Below are positions 1-6,173 of a stretch of DNA of 8,968 nucleotides, piece after piece (position 1 is the first letter of the stretch; every line of letters begins with the position of its first letter). Below the pieces are notes generated by a model that saw only the letters and a list, made by a program, of their open reading frames with translations, had not been told where the DNA came from and did not search any database. This stretch comes from Verrucomicrobiota bacterium (GTDB lineage Bacteria > Verrucomicrobiota > Verrucomicrobiia > Verrucomicrobiales > Akkermansiaceae), in contig JAPLUJ010000325.1 in the NCBI GenBank assembly GCA_026397695.1, positions 1 to 8,968 on the forward strand, written 5' to 3'. Position numbers and translations under genes: made by a program.

Positions 1-494
1 CCGTTCTGATAGTCCAGATTCGCCCGGTTGTCGCCGAGGCTGACAAAAAACTGGCTGGTTGCGCTGTTAGGATCACCGCCCAGCTTTGCCATCGAAACGG
101 TGCCGCGCACATTGGCGATTCCAGGCTCATTGGTCACCGGCGGATTGGTGACCACGCTGGTAAAATTGCTGCCTGTTCCCGCACCCTTGAACCCGCCGCC
201 TTGAATCACAAAATCCGGCACGCTGCGGTGGAAGGCCACATCCGTGTATTTGCCCGCGTTCACATAACTCATGAAATTCACCACCGTCGCCGGCGTGGCC
301 GTGTCGAACAAAATGAAATCCATGTTACCGAGGGTGGTGCTGACCCGCACGGCGGACTCCGCTTCCGGGTCGGTGAAAGTTCCGGCCAGCGCGGTGTCGC
401 GGGTGCCACCGGCCGTGCCGGACCATGACGGAATGATGGTGCCAACAACCGGCGGTCCTGCCGGCGGGCGGACGCGGATATAGAACGTCTGGGC
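1..494 (-). repeat. Near-identical duplicated segment, copy in gene A (partner 3013-3506)
   Basis: Aligned without gaps at an offset of 3012 bp to 3013-3506, this segment has about 28 differences in 494 bases by hand count. It covers the cyclophilin domain and the linker before it. Similarity drops sharply beyond 494. It continues past the left edge. Confidence 0.9.
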
Positions 495-1439
495 CAGTGC
501 GCATCCATTGTCGTCATGCACGGTGTAAGTCACGGTGTAATTGCCCAAGGCTGGATAAACGCCGGTCAGCTCGCCTGTGCTGCTGTTGAAAGTCAACCCG
601 GTTTCATCTCCGCTCAGGGTGCGGGAACTCACGGCCGCACCCCCCGCATGGGTGAACGTGTGGGCAAACGGACTGCCGGGCGTGCCGGAAGTGCCGGACT
701 TGCTGGTCATGACCAGCGGGGCATCCACGGTGACGGTCGCTACGCTGGATTCCGCCATGGTAACTGTCCCTTTGTACGGGGCCACAATGAACGAAACGAC
801 CATGGCGGAATCCGTTTGAGGAATCTCCACCTTATAGTTGGTGACATCCGCCGCCACCTTGGTGAGCAAGGTGTATGCAGAATCGCCCTCCACTTTATAG
901 GAGATATCATACCCGGCTTCATTCAGGATGTTGGGCCATGAGAGGTTGACGAGCTGTTGACATGGGTCAGCGGTCGCCGTCAGGATGTAGCTCCCGGAGT
1001 TGACGATGGATATATCGGAATAGGCCGACACATCCGCGCCGGGGGGCGAGTCCGGGGTGGTGGGAGGAGTGGTGCCTTTGTAGGCGCGTACGCGGAATGA
1101 GAAAGTTTCAAGTGGGAATATCAGATTTCTGGGACTGATGGACACGATATTGACACCCACAGAATCAAGATACACCCAGGTGCCGGAGCCGGTCTTCATC
1201 TCGATGGCGAAGCCCGATTCGCCGGTGGAGTTGTCCGCCCACTTCAGGCTCACATTGAACGGATCCACCGCAGTGGCGCTAAGGTTGAGTGGGACACCCA
1301 AAGCGGAAGTGCCCACCGTGGCCACATTGGAAGCGACGGATTTTCCCAATGCATTGTATGACTTGACCCTGAAGAGATACACCTTGTTCAAGGAAGCTCC
1401 AGCCCATGGATAAGAAAGGGTGAGCCCGGTGTGTCCAAC
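1..1439 (-). CDS. Gene A, main part: secreted Fn3/Ig/cyclophilin-domain protein, out of frame with its own start, runs off the left edge
   Basis: This reading frame is open without a stop for about 479 codons, from the deletion junction near 1432 to the window edge. It continues gene A after a frameshift. Domain order: the end of the second Fn3 unit, a third Fn3 domain (about 1290-1010), a fourth Fn3-like domain (about 1000-730), a He_PIG-like Ig domain with the NSSTGELTGVYPALGNY signature (about 720-490), then a cyclophilin PPIase domain (about 390-1) with FHRSVPDFVIQGGG, NSATSQFF and NLDYQNG. The cyclophilin Arg and Gln of the FHR...Q motif are present, so peptidyl-prolyl isomerase activity is possible. 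It is paralogous to gene B, and the cyclophilin part is about 94% identical in DNA by hand count. The C-terminus is outside the window. Without repair or slippage this part has no signal peptide and is probably untranslated or cytoplasmic. Function outside the cell is unknown. Confidence 0.8.
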
Positions 1440-2016
1440 TGATTTGAATCGTCGCCCTACTCGACGTAACGCCAGTCACCACTGCGGCGCAGTTCGTGGG
1501 CGCCTCCGGCAACGCAGACGTGTCCACTGTGGCCACATTGGAGGCGACGGATTTTCCCGATGGATTGTATGACTTGACCCTGAAGAGATACACCTTGTTC
1601 AAGGAAGCTCCAGCCCATGGATAAGAAAGAGTGAGCCCGGTGGAAGCCGTGGTGTTAGACGAGAGATAGGGAATTGTGGAATAGGAATCCCCATTATCTG
1701 TGCTGTGTTCGATATACCACCGCGTCTCATTCGTCGATTTGTCTGTCCAACTGATTTGAATCGTCGCTCTACTCGACGTAACGCCAATCACCACTGCGGC
1801 GCAGTTCGTGGGAGCCTCCGGCACTGCCGCTTGTGTCGGCAGCAACATGCCGGAGAAAACCAGCAGGACAAAAAGTGAAAAACGCAGGCAGGCGTCCCTG
1901 GTGACATGCAACGACCGTCGCACCCCGCTGGCAACGGGCGGCGGGAAGCGCCCCAGCCAGCGCCCCACAAGTCGGTATGTGGCAGGATTCGGGGGAGTGG
2001 GTCCAACGCCATGCAT
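1279..2016 (-). CDS. Gene A, 5' part: signal peptide and Fn3 domains, truncated by a frameshift
   Basis: This is the start of gene A. From the ATG at 2016 it encodes 245 residues. A hydrophobic segment of about 20 residues ends in LLPTQA|AVP, a good type I signal peptidase site, so export is likely. One complete Fn3 domain follows (SWTDKSTNETRWYIEHS, then YLFRVKSYNPSG), then the beginning of a near-identical second unit. Sense coding ends after codon 195 (SWT), where 101 bp are missing, and the remaining 50 residues are frameshift junk ending at 1279. The start is uncertain. The ATG at 2016 lies only 8 nt behind the -10 box, which would make a leaderless message with a long N-region. GTG 1923 or TTG 1911 would give a normal signal peptide after a leader of about 90-100 nt. 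An upstream TTG at 2052 is the -35 hexamer itself and cannot be the start. Confidence 0.75.
   Translation of the reverse strand: MHGVGPTPPNPATYRLVGRWLGRFPPPVASGVRRSLHVTRDACLRFSLFVLLVFSGMLLPTQAAVPEAPTNCAAVVIGVTSSRATIQISWTDKSTNETRWYIEHSTDNGDSYSTIPYLSSNTTASTGLTLSYPWAGASLNKVYLFRVKSYNPSGKSVASNVATVDTSALPEAPTNCAAVVTGVTSSRATIQISWTHRAHPFLSMGWSFLEQGVSLQGQVIQCIGKIRRFQCGHGGHFRFGCPTQP
1300..1820 (-). repeat. Tandem duplicated Fn3 unit (312-bp period), one copy with a 101-bp internal deletion
   Basis: Positions 1512-1820 (first copy in gene order) and 1300-1511 (second copy) are nearly identical in DNA. The offset is 211 bp on the left side of the junction and 312 bp on the right side. A 312-bp period is exactly 104 codons, as expected for an in-frame domain duplication. 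The second copy lacks the equivalent of 1643-1743, with the junction between 1431 and 1432. Only scattered substitutions separate the copies, so both the duplication and the deletion look recent. Confidence 0.9.
1999..2010 (-). promoter_or_regulatory. Leader box shared with gene B (GGCGTTGGACCC)
   Basis: The 12 bases are identical in the same position downstream of both promoters, beginning 14 bases after the -10 hexamer. The DNA just after the box is unalike between the two genes until the signal-peptide region. The box could be a regulator or RNA-binding site, or simply the remains of the ancestral 5' end. If the ATG at 2016 is used, the box encodes residues 3-6 (GVGP). Confidence 0.45.
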
Positions 2017-2024
2017 GCAGCAAA

Positions 2025-2052
2025 AATATATTTTGCAACCCGCCCGTGTCAA
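2025..2052 (-). promoter_or_regulatory. Promoter of gene A
   Basis: A perfect TTGACA (2052-2047) and TATATT (2030-2025) are separated by 16 bases, a strong housekeeping-sigma type promoter. The same hexamers, spacing and flanking bases (CTCCGG before the -35, CACGGG after it) recur before gene B. The transcription start would fall near 2018, at or just before the ATG at 2016. Confidence 0.75.
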
Positions 2053-2197
2053 CCGGAGTTTTGTCGGGATGTGTGCATCGGCGCGAGCCGCAGACCTTGG
2101 CAGCCCATGCCACCGGCCTCAACATGACTCCCGCACCGATAACGACACTTGCTTCATCCACATCCGCATCACCCAACCGGGAGAGGCTCGGACCGCC

Positions 2198-2791
2198 CTA
2201 ATCCTCGACAATCCGAATCCGCAGGAACCTCTTGGACAGGGCACCAAGTGCCACGGTATCCTTGATCTTCACCACCGTGCGATCCGTTTGAACCAATGCG
2301 CTCACCACCTGCGGATGTGAAAATCCAAGCGTCGATTTCCAGATCTCAGTCCACGTCCCGGTCAACCCGTCATTGGCCTCCACCGCGTAGGTCAAGCCTG
2401 TGGTCGCATTGCGTACCGGAAACGTGAGGGTCATGTATCTGGCGGCGGGTGCCACGCCTGCAGTCCCCGGAAATACCACCTGGCTCGTATTGTTAGAAAG
2501 CGCGGGGTTCCCGAGAAAGGCGTATTCCTGCAGGTTGTTCCAACCGTCCGCATCCGGGTTTTGTCCGGTCGCGTTCTGACCGCCGGGAAAGGAGGTGCGC
2601 GATGCCCAGGTGGCGTAGGTGTCCGCTAGATTCACCGCCACGGTTTGGCTGGTGCTGAGGTTGTCCAAATCCGTCGCGGTCACGGTAATGGTGGTTTGTC
2701 CGCCAGACAGGCCGGCCAAGTGGAGTTGTCCATTGGCGATGCTGGCCGAGGCGACGGCGCTATTGGTGTTGCCCGTGATGTTATAACTCAA
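2198..2791 (-). CDS. Gene B, 3' part: Ig-like domain and C-terminal domain, out of frame with the main part
   Basis: This is the C-terminal third of gene B, in a frame different from the upstream part. It encodes about 197 residues. First comes an Ig/cadherin-like segment (SIANGQLHLAGLSGGQTTITVTATDLD), then an acidic DADGWNNLQEYAFLGNP linker of the kind common in secreted Verrucomicrobiota proteins. It ends in a beta-rich segment (YMTLTFPVRNATTGLTYAVEAND to SKRFLRIRIVED). No PEP-CTERM or LPXTG anchor is visible. Removing one 10-base copy of the duplication at 2801-2820 joins the parts cleanly as VNSVTTILTLSYNITGN, matching the hydrophobic alternation expected there. It has no start codon of its own with a convincing ribosome site, so independent translation is doubtful. 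No terminator hairpin was seen downstream. Confidence 0.75.
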   Translation of the reverse strand: MSYNITGNTNSAVASASIANGQLHLAGLSGGQTTITVTATDLDNLSTSQTVAVNLADTYATWASRTSFPGGQNATGQNPDADGWNNLQEYAFLGNPALSNNTSQVVFPGTAGVAPAARYMTLTFPVRNATTGLTYAVEANDGLTGTWTEIWKSTLGFSHPQVVSALVQTDRTVVKIKDTVALGALSKRFLRIRIVED

Positions 2792-4502
2792 CGTGAGAAT
2801 GGTCGTGAACGGTCGTGACCGAGTTGACCTTCACCAGTTTCGTCTGGTCCATCGAAGCGGGGGCGCTGGCGGCGTTCATCGGGAAGTCCGTGAATGACGT
2901 GGCTGTGGGACTGCCATCCAGATACAAGTTGTAGGTGGCAGTCGGCAGGTTGCTGATGTTGTCTGCCACGACCATGCCATTGCCCGCGACCCGGCCGAAG
3001 ACCGTGAAGCCGCCGTTCTGATAGTCCAGATTCGCCCGGTTGTCGCCGAGGCTGACAAAAAACTGGCTGGTGGCGCTGTTAGGATCGCCGCCCAGCTTTG
3101 CCATCGAGACGGTGCCGCGCACGTTGGCGATTCCAGGCTCATTGGTCACCGGCGGATTGGTGACCACGCTGGTAAATTGACTTCCTGTGCCCGCACCCTT
3201 GAATCCGCCGCCCTGAATCACGAATCCGGCGATGCTGCGGTGGAAGGCCACATCCGTGTATTTGCCCGCGTTCACATAACTCATGAAATTCGTCACCGTC
3301 GCCGGCGTGGCCGTGTCGAACAAAATGAAATCCATGTTACCGAGGGTGGTGCTGACCCGCACGGCGGACTCCGCTTCCGGGTCGGTGAAAGTTCCGGCCA
3401 GTGCGGTGTCGCGGGTGCCACCGGCCGTGCCGGACCATTGCGGAATGATGGTGCCAACAACCGGCGGTCCTTCCGGCGGACGCACCCGGATATAAAACGT
3501 CTGGTGCAGGGTGCTGCCGGTGGTGAAGTGCACCGCATAATTCAAAGTATAATTCCCCACAGCCGGAAACACTCCGTTAAGCGCGCCGGTGCTGCTGTTG
3601 AATGTCAGCCCGGTCGCGTCCCCGGTCAGCGTGCGGGAACTCACCGTAGCCGCTGAAGTATGCGTGAAGGTATGGGCAAACGAACTGCCGGGCGTGCCGG
3701 ATGTGCCGGTTTTGCTGGTCATGCTGGCTGGAATATCAACGGTGGCAGATGCCACGTTAGACTCGCCAAGGTAGTAGCCAAAATAATATGGCCTAACAGT
3801 AAAAAAATAGGTCCAAGTCGCGACCACGGTCGGAGTCGTGACTTGACAATTGATGACATCCGCCGCCACCGAACCGAGATACGTTAAGGAAGAAGCACCC
3901 GGAGGCAGCCACCAAACAGCATAACCATCCACGTTGGATACAGTAGGCCATGAAAGAGTGATGGCCTCCTGGCAAGGCACTGCGCTGGCCGTGAGGGTGA
4001 AGACCCCTGTGGTAACCGGAGCTTCATTGGAGAAGGTCGAGAATTGCGCGCCGTTATAGGCAGCTATCTTAAAGCGATAGGTCGTATTCTTCAATCCCCC
4101 GGTCCACGCAAAGCTGACCGTGTTGCCGGTGGAGGAAGTGGAGTCGGAGGGAATGGATCCCAAACGGGCAAAGGCTCCGTTATTGATATTGTAATCAATG
4201 ATCCAATGCGTCTCATCCGCCGAATTGTCAGTCCAACTGAGGCGAATCGACGCCCCACCCGCGCTAAAACCAATTCCCGCCGCGACGCAGTTCGTGGGTG
4301 CCACCGGCACCGCCGCATGGGCCGGGACCGCCATGCCGGCGCAAGCCAGCAGGGCTAACAACCCACAACGCAGGACAACTCTTTTCCCGGCATGACAAGG
4401 ACTCCACCCATCGCCGGTCACAAACGTCGCCAAGGGCTCCGCCACCTGTCTTCCGGGACGGTTTTTGAAAAAGCAGGGTTGTGCGGGTCCAACGCCGAAC
4501 AT
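2781..4502 (-). CDS. Gene B, main part: secreted Fn3/He_PIG/cyclophilin protein, frameshifted near its 3' end
   Basis: This encodes a large exported protein of 573 residues from the ATG at 4502; about 764 if the frameshift is undone. Numbered from that ATG: signal peptide at about 38-62 (hydrophobic stretch, AVPAHA|AVP); Fn3 domain at about 65-165; a second Fn3-like domain at 167-255; He_PIG-like Ig domain at 258-341; cyclophilin PPIase domain at about 380-530. The last contains FHRSIAGFVIQGGG with the catalytic Arg and Gln, PNSATSQFF, and FGRV. The final 9 or so residues (VHDHSHVEL) are out of frame. PPIases of this family catalyse prolyl cis-trans isomerisation. Its substrate is unknown; the neighbouring repeat domains suggest a cell-surface or secreted role. 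GTG 4421 is an alternative start that gives a compact signal peptide. Confidence 0.85.
   Translation of the reverse strand: MFGVGPAQPCFFKNRPGRQVAEPLATFVTGDGWSPCHAGKRVVLRCGLLALLACAGMAVPAHAAVPVAPTNCVAAGIGFSAGGASIRLSWTDNSADETHWIIDYNINNGAFARLGSIPSDSTSSTGNTVSFAWTGGLKNTTYRFKIAAYNGAQFSTFSNEAPVTTGVFTLTASAVPCQEAITLSWPTVSNVDGYAVWWLPPGASSLTYLGSVAADVINCQVTTPTVVATWTYFFTVRPYYFGYYLGESNVASATVDIPASMTSKTGTSGTPGSSFAHTFTHTSAATVSSRTLTGDATGLTFNSSTGALNGVFPAVGNYTLNYAVHFTTGSTLHQTFYIRVRPPEGPPVVGTIIPQWSGTAGGTRDTALAGTFTDPEAESAVRVSTTLGNMDFILFDTATPATVTNFMSYVNAGKYTDVAFHRSIAGFVIQGGGFKGAGTGSQFTSVVTNPPVTNEPGIANVRGTVSMAKLGGDPNSATSQFFVSLGDNRANLDYQNGGFTVFGRVAGNGMVVADNISNLPTATYNLYLDGSPTATSFTDFPMNAASAPASMDQTKLVKVNSVTTVHDHSHVEL
2801..2820. 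repeat. Imperfect 10-bp tandem duplication that frameshifts gene B
   Basis: GGTCGTGAAC is followed directly by GGTCGTGACC, with 9 of 10 bases identical. Excising 10 bases restores a single frame, and the corrected gene from 4502 to 2198 is exactly 765 codons including the stop. Confidence 0.85.
3013..3506 (-). repeat. Near-identical duplicated segment, copy in gene B (partner 1-494)
   Basis: This is the second member of the pair, in direct orientation within gene B. The two copies are long and similar enough for homologous recombination, which could delete the roughly 3 kb between them and make an A/B hybrid gene. Confidence 0.9.
4485..4496 (-). promoter_or_regulatory. Leader box shared with gene A (GGCGTTGGACCC)
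   Basis: This is identical in sequence and in distance from the -10 hexamer to the box at 1999-2010. It is surrounded by DNA that has otherwise diverged between the two genes. Confidence 0.45.
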
Positions 4503-4510
4503 GCCGCGGA

Positions 4511-4538
4511 AATATATTTGGCTCGCCACCCGTGTCAA
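4511..4538 (-). promoter_or_regulatory. Promoter of gene B
   Basis: TTGACA (4538-4533) and TATATT (4516-4511) are 16 bases apart. CCTCCGG before and CACGGG after the -35 match the gene A promoter. The -35 box overlaps the stop codon of the vapC remnant (4537-4535), so the promoter lies directly against the toxin-antitoxin locus. Confidence 0.75.
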
Positions 4539-4621
4539 CCGGAGGTTTGGAACGGATTGAGCACGTGGATGCCCAGACCTGCGAAATCGGCTTCTTTGGT
4601 ATCGAGCAGGTAGCCGGACAT
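4535..4621 (-). pseudogene. VapC/FitB-type PIN toxin remnant with a large in-frame internal deletion
   Basis: This is a 28-codon open frame that starts one base after the antitoxin stop (TGA-C-ATG), the usual position of a PIN toxin in a vapBC operon. Residues 1-8, MSGYLLDT, match the start of PIN toxins, where the Asp is the first metal ligand of the nuclease site. They run directly into KEADFAGLGIHVLNPF, which matches the typical PIN toxin C-terminus (x-x-x-DF-x-GLG-x-x-x-LNP). The roughly 100 central residues with the remaining acidic ligands are missing, so it cannot be an active RNase. The family match is from memory of family patterns. An alternative is an unrelated short peptide, but two toxin-like ends at the exact operon position make that unlikely. 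Confidence 0.7.
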
Positions 4622-4622
4622 G

Positions 4623-4880
4623 TCAATCAGCTAACAGAGGTTGCTCCGTGCCCCGGTTTGGCAGTTCCCGTTCCCGCTCGAAGAGCGCATCCTCACCCGC
4701 ATCCGGCATTTCGCTGAGCATTTGCCAGAAACTTTGGCGTTTTTCCGCGTGATCCGCCTGGAAGGCTTCACGCAAGATCCGCCGGTGTTCTTCTTCCACC
4801 GAAACGCCGTGCTCGCCTGCCCGTTGCTTCAGGTGGCGAACAATCTCGTTCTCCAGATTTCTGACAAGCAACTGTGCCAT
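4623..4880 (-). CDS. FitA/VapB-type ribbon-helix-helix antitoxin
   Basis: This encodes an 85-residue protein. The N-terminal MAQLLVRNLENEIVRHLKQRA is a ribbon-helix-helix DNA-binding strand and helix. It is followed by EHGVSVEEEHRRILREAF, the second helix with the S-x-E-x-E-x-R-x-I-L pattern of FitA-like antitoxins. The C-terminal part (MPDAGEDALFERERELPN) resembles the toxin-binding tail of VapB proteins. Such antitoxins neutralise a PIN RNase and repress their own operon as a complex. The start at 4880 is preferred over an in-frame start at 5027 because the family begins exactly at this strand and the extra 49 residues look like noncoding translation. The antitoxin seems intact although its toxin is reduced to a remnant, so it may be an orphan antitoxin or DNA-binding protein. 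Confidence 0.85.
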   Translation of the reverse strand: MAQLLVRNLENEIVRHLKQRAGEHGVSVEEEHRRILREAFQADHAEKRQSFWQMLSEMPDAGEDALFERERELPNRGTEQPLLAD

Positions 4881-4893
4881 GGGGACAGCCTGC

Positions 4894-4915
4894 GATAGCA
4901 ATGATAGCGAGTCAA
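4894..4915 (-). promoter_or_regulatory. Possible antitoxin promoter/operator
   Basis: Two direct GATAGC copies (4894-4899 and 4903-4908, plus strand) lie next to a TTGACT hexamer (4915-4910, minus), 14-35 bases before the antitoxin start. This is a plausible autoregulatory site, but no good -10 at normal spacing is visible and RHH operators are more often inverted repeats. Confidence 0.25.
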
Positions 4916-5038
4916 CTGGAAAAAAGGAGAATATTCTAACATGACATTGACGGCATCTGCGCAAGCATGCCTTGGCAAACTTCCATGGCGCCCATTGCGG
5001 TTTGACGGGTGGTGCTGGATCGTGCATGCTGCGCCGCG

Positions 5039-5479
5039 ATGTCCGACCCGAAGCACGTGCTCTTCATTTGCACCGGCAACACCTGCCGCAGCCCGATGGC
5101 CGAGGGTCTGTTCCGCTTGGCCACGGCCGGACGAGGGGATTTCACGGTCAGCTCGGCCGGCATCGCCGCCGCCAAAGGCGCGCCCGCCAGCACGGCAACC
5201 CAAAACCTGCTGAAAAAACGCGCGGTGAGCGAGGATCTTCTCAAGGCCGCCACGCACGTGTTTGTCATGACCCAAGGGCATCTCGCCGCCCTCGAAACCC
5301 GCTTCCCCGAACACGCGGACAAATACTTCCTCGCCCGGGAATTCGCCGGCATGACCGACAAACGCAGCGGTACCGACATCCCGGACCCGATCGGCATGGG
5401 CCCCCACGCCTACGAGGAAGTCGCCCAAATCCTCGACGCCGCCATCCCCTCTATCATCGCCTATATCGATCAAACCTAG
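5039..5479 (+). CDS. Low-molecular-weight protein phosphatase, YwlE-like (arginine or tyrosine phosphatase)
   Basis: This encodes a 146-residue cytoplasmic phosphatase of normal family length. The P-loop C-x5-R-S is at residues 11-18 (CTGNTCRS), with Cys11 the nucleophile and Arg17 the phosphate binder. The general acid is Asp116 in DIPDPIGMG. Thr15 stands where tyrosine-specific members usually have Ile. In Bacillus YwlE a Thr here directs specificity to phosphoarginine, so protein-arginine phosphatase activity is a fair inference. It needs an McsB-type kinase elsewhere in the genome. The start at 5039 puts the first strand (KHVLFICTGN) right at the N-terminus; GTG 5009 would add ten unlikely residues. 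It is divergent from the antitoxin and convergent with sufT. Confidence 0.88.
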   Translation: MSDPKHVLFICTGNTCRSPMAEGLFRLATAGRGDFTVSSAGIAAAKGAPASTATQNLLKKRAVSEDLLKAATHVFVMTQGHLAALETRFPEHADKYFLAREFAGMTDKRSGTDIPDPIGMGPHAYEEVAQILDAAIPSIIAYIDQT

Positions 5480-6021
5480 ATCATTCCGAGTTTCATTTTG
5501 CCTTCCTCGGAGATCATTTCCTGATTCCAGGCCGGATCCCAAACGAGTTCCACCCGCGCGTCATCAATGCCATCGAGCATCAGGATTTTCGCTTGGGCAT
5601 CCGCCGCGATCACCGGTCCCATGCCACATCCGGGAGCGGTGAGCGTCATTTTCACCGTGGCCACGGTTTGGCCGTCGATCTCCTCAATCCTACAATCATA
5701 AACGAGCCCGAGATTCACGATGTCCACCGGGATTTCCGGATCATAGACGCCCTTGAGCTGGCTCCACACCTGATCTTCGAGCGATCCGTCCTGCAGCCTA
5801 ACAGCGTCCGCCTGCCGGGTCTGCTCCTCATCGGCATTAACCCCCAGCGCATCGGCATCTTGTGAGGAAATCCGCACCAGCCCTTGGGAAGTCGCCACCG
5901 TGTAGGTGCCACCCAGCCGTTGCGTCAGATAAACCGCCGTCCCCGCCGGAAGATGGAGCGTGTCACCACTCGGGATCTGGATCGCGATGACTTCGCGCGT
6001 GAGCATGATTTCCTGCTGCAT
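5476..6021 (-). CDS. sufT: Putative Fe-S cluster assembly protein SufT (MIP18/DUF59 family)
   Basis: This encodes a 181-residue protein. An N-terminal SufT-specific domain of about 60 residues (TREVIAIQIPSGDTLHLPAGT, LGGTYTVAT) precedes a MIP18-family domain at about 80-175. That domain has YDPEIPVDIVNLGLVY and LTAPGCGMGPVIAADA, including the conserved Cys132. SufT acts in maturation of Fe-S proteins together with the SUF machinery; the exact step is not settled. It usually sits with suf genes, but here it stands alone beside a phosphatase. ATG 6021 and ATG 6006 are both possible. The second has an AGGA a few bases upstream and would remove MQQEI; in-frame codons further upstream do not resemble the family. 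No clear promoter was recognised in the gap shared with the sigma-factor gene. Confidence 0.88.
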   Translation of the reverse strand: MQQEIMLTREVIAIQIPSGDTLHLPAGTAVYLTQRLGGTYTVATSQGLVRISSQDADALGVNADEEQTRQADAVRLQDGSLEDQVWSQLKGVYDPEIPVDIVNLGLVYDCRIEEIDGQTVATVKMTLTAPGCGMGPVIAADAQAKILMLDGIDDARVELVWDPAWNQEMISEEGKMKLGMI

Positions 6022-6173
6022 GCGCGAAGTTAAAACCAGCCCTCTCCGCGCCGCAAGGGATGAGTTTCCCGAAAGAACAATCGAATTTGATGATCCCGCT
6101 TCCAAAAAAATGTGCGGTCATCCCCGGTTAATGATTGCAGCATCAGGGGATTGTCAGCTTAACTTCATCATTA

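Noticed and set aside
2047..2052. TTG start codon for gene A at 2052 (and likewise 4538 for gene B)
   Set aside because: The TTG belongs to a perfect TTGACA -35 box followed by a TATATT -10 in both genes, so the true start must be downstream.
2053..2197. Possible second toxin remnant before gene A, because AGGTCTG and the CTCCGGTTGA end resemble the vapC remnant region
   Set aside because: Only the promoter-proximal bases match. The translated residues lack the DF-x-GLG-x-x-x-LNP pattern.
3509..3660. Overlapping plus-strand frames opposite the paralogous genes as antisense genes
   Set aside because: They recur at both paralogs only because the DNA is duplicated, and have biased shadow-frame composition.
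4941..5213. 90-codon open frame on the plus strand with an AAGGAGA upstream
   Set aside because: It overlaps the phosphatase in another frame and has the Arg/Pro/Ala/Ser-rich composition of a shadow frame, with no recognisable domain.
4972..5865. 297-codon plus-strand open frame crossing the phosphatase and sufT
   Set aside because: It is rich in Arg and His, spans two well-recognised genes on opposite strands, and has no family features.
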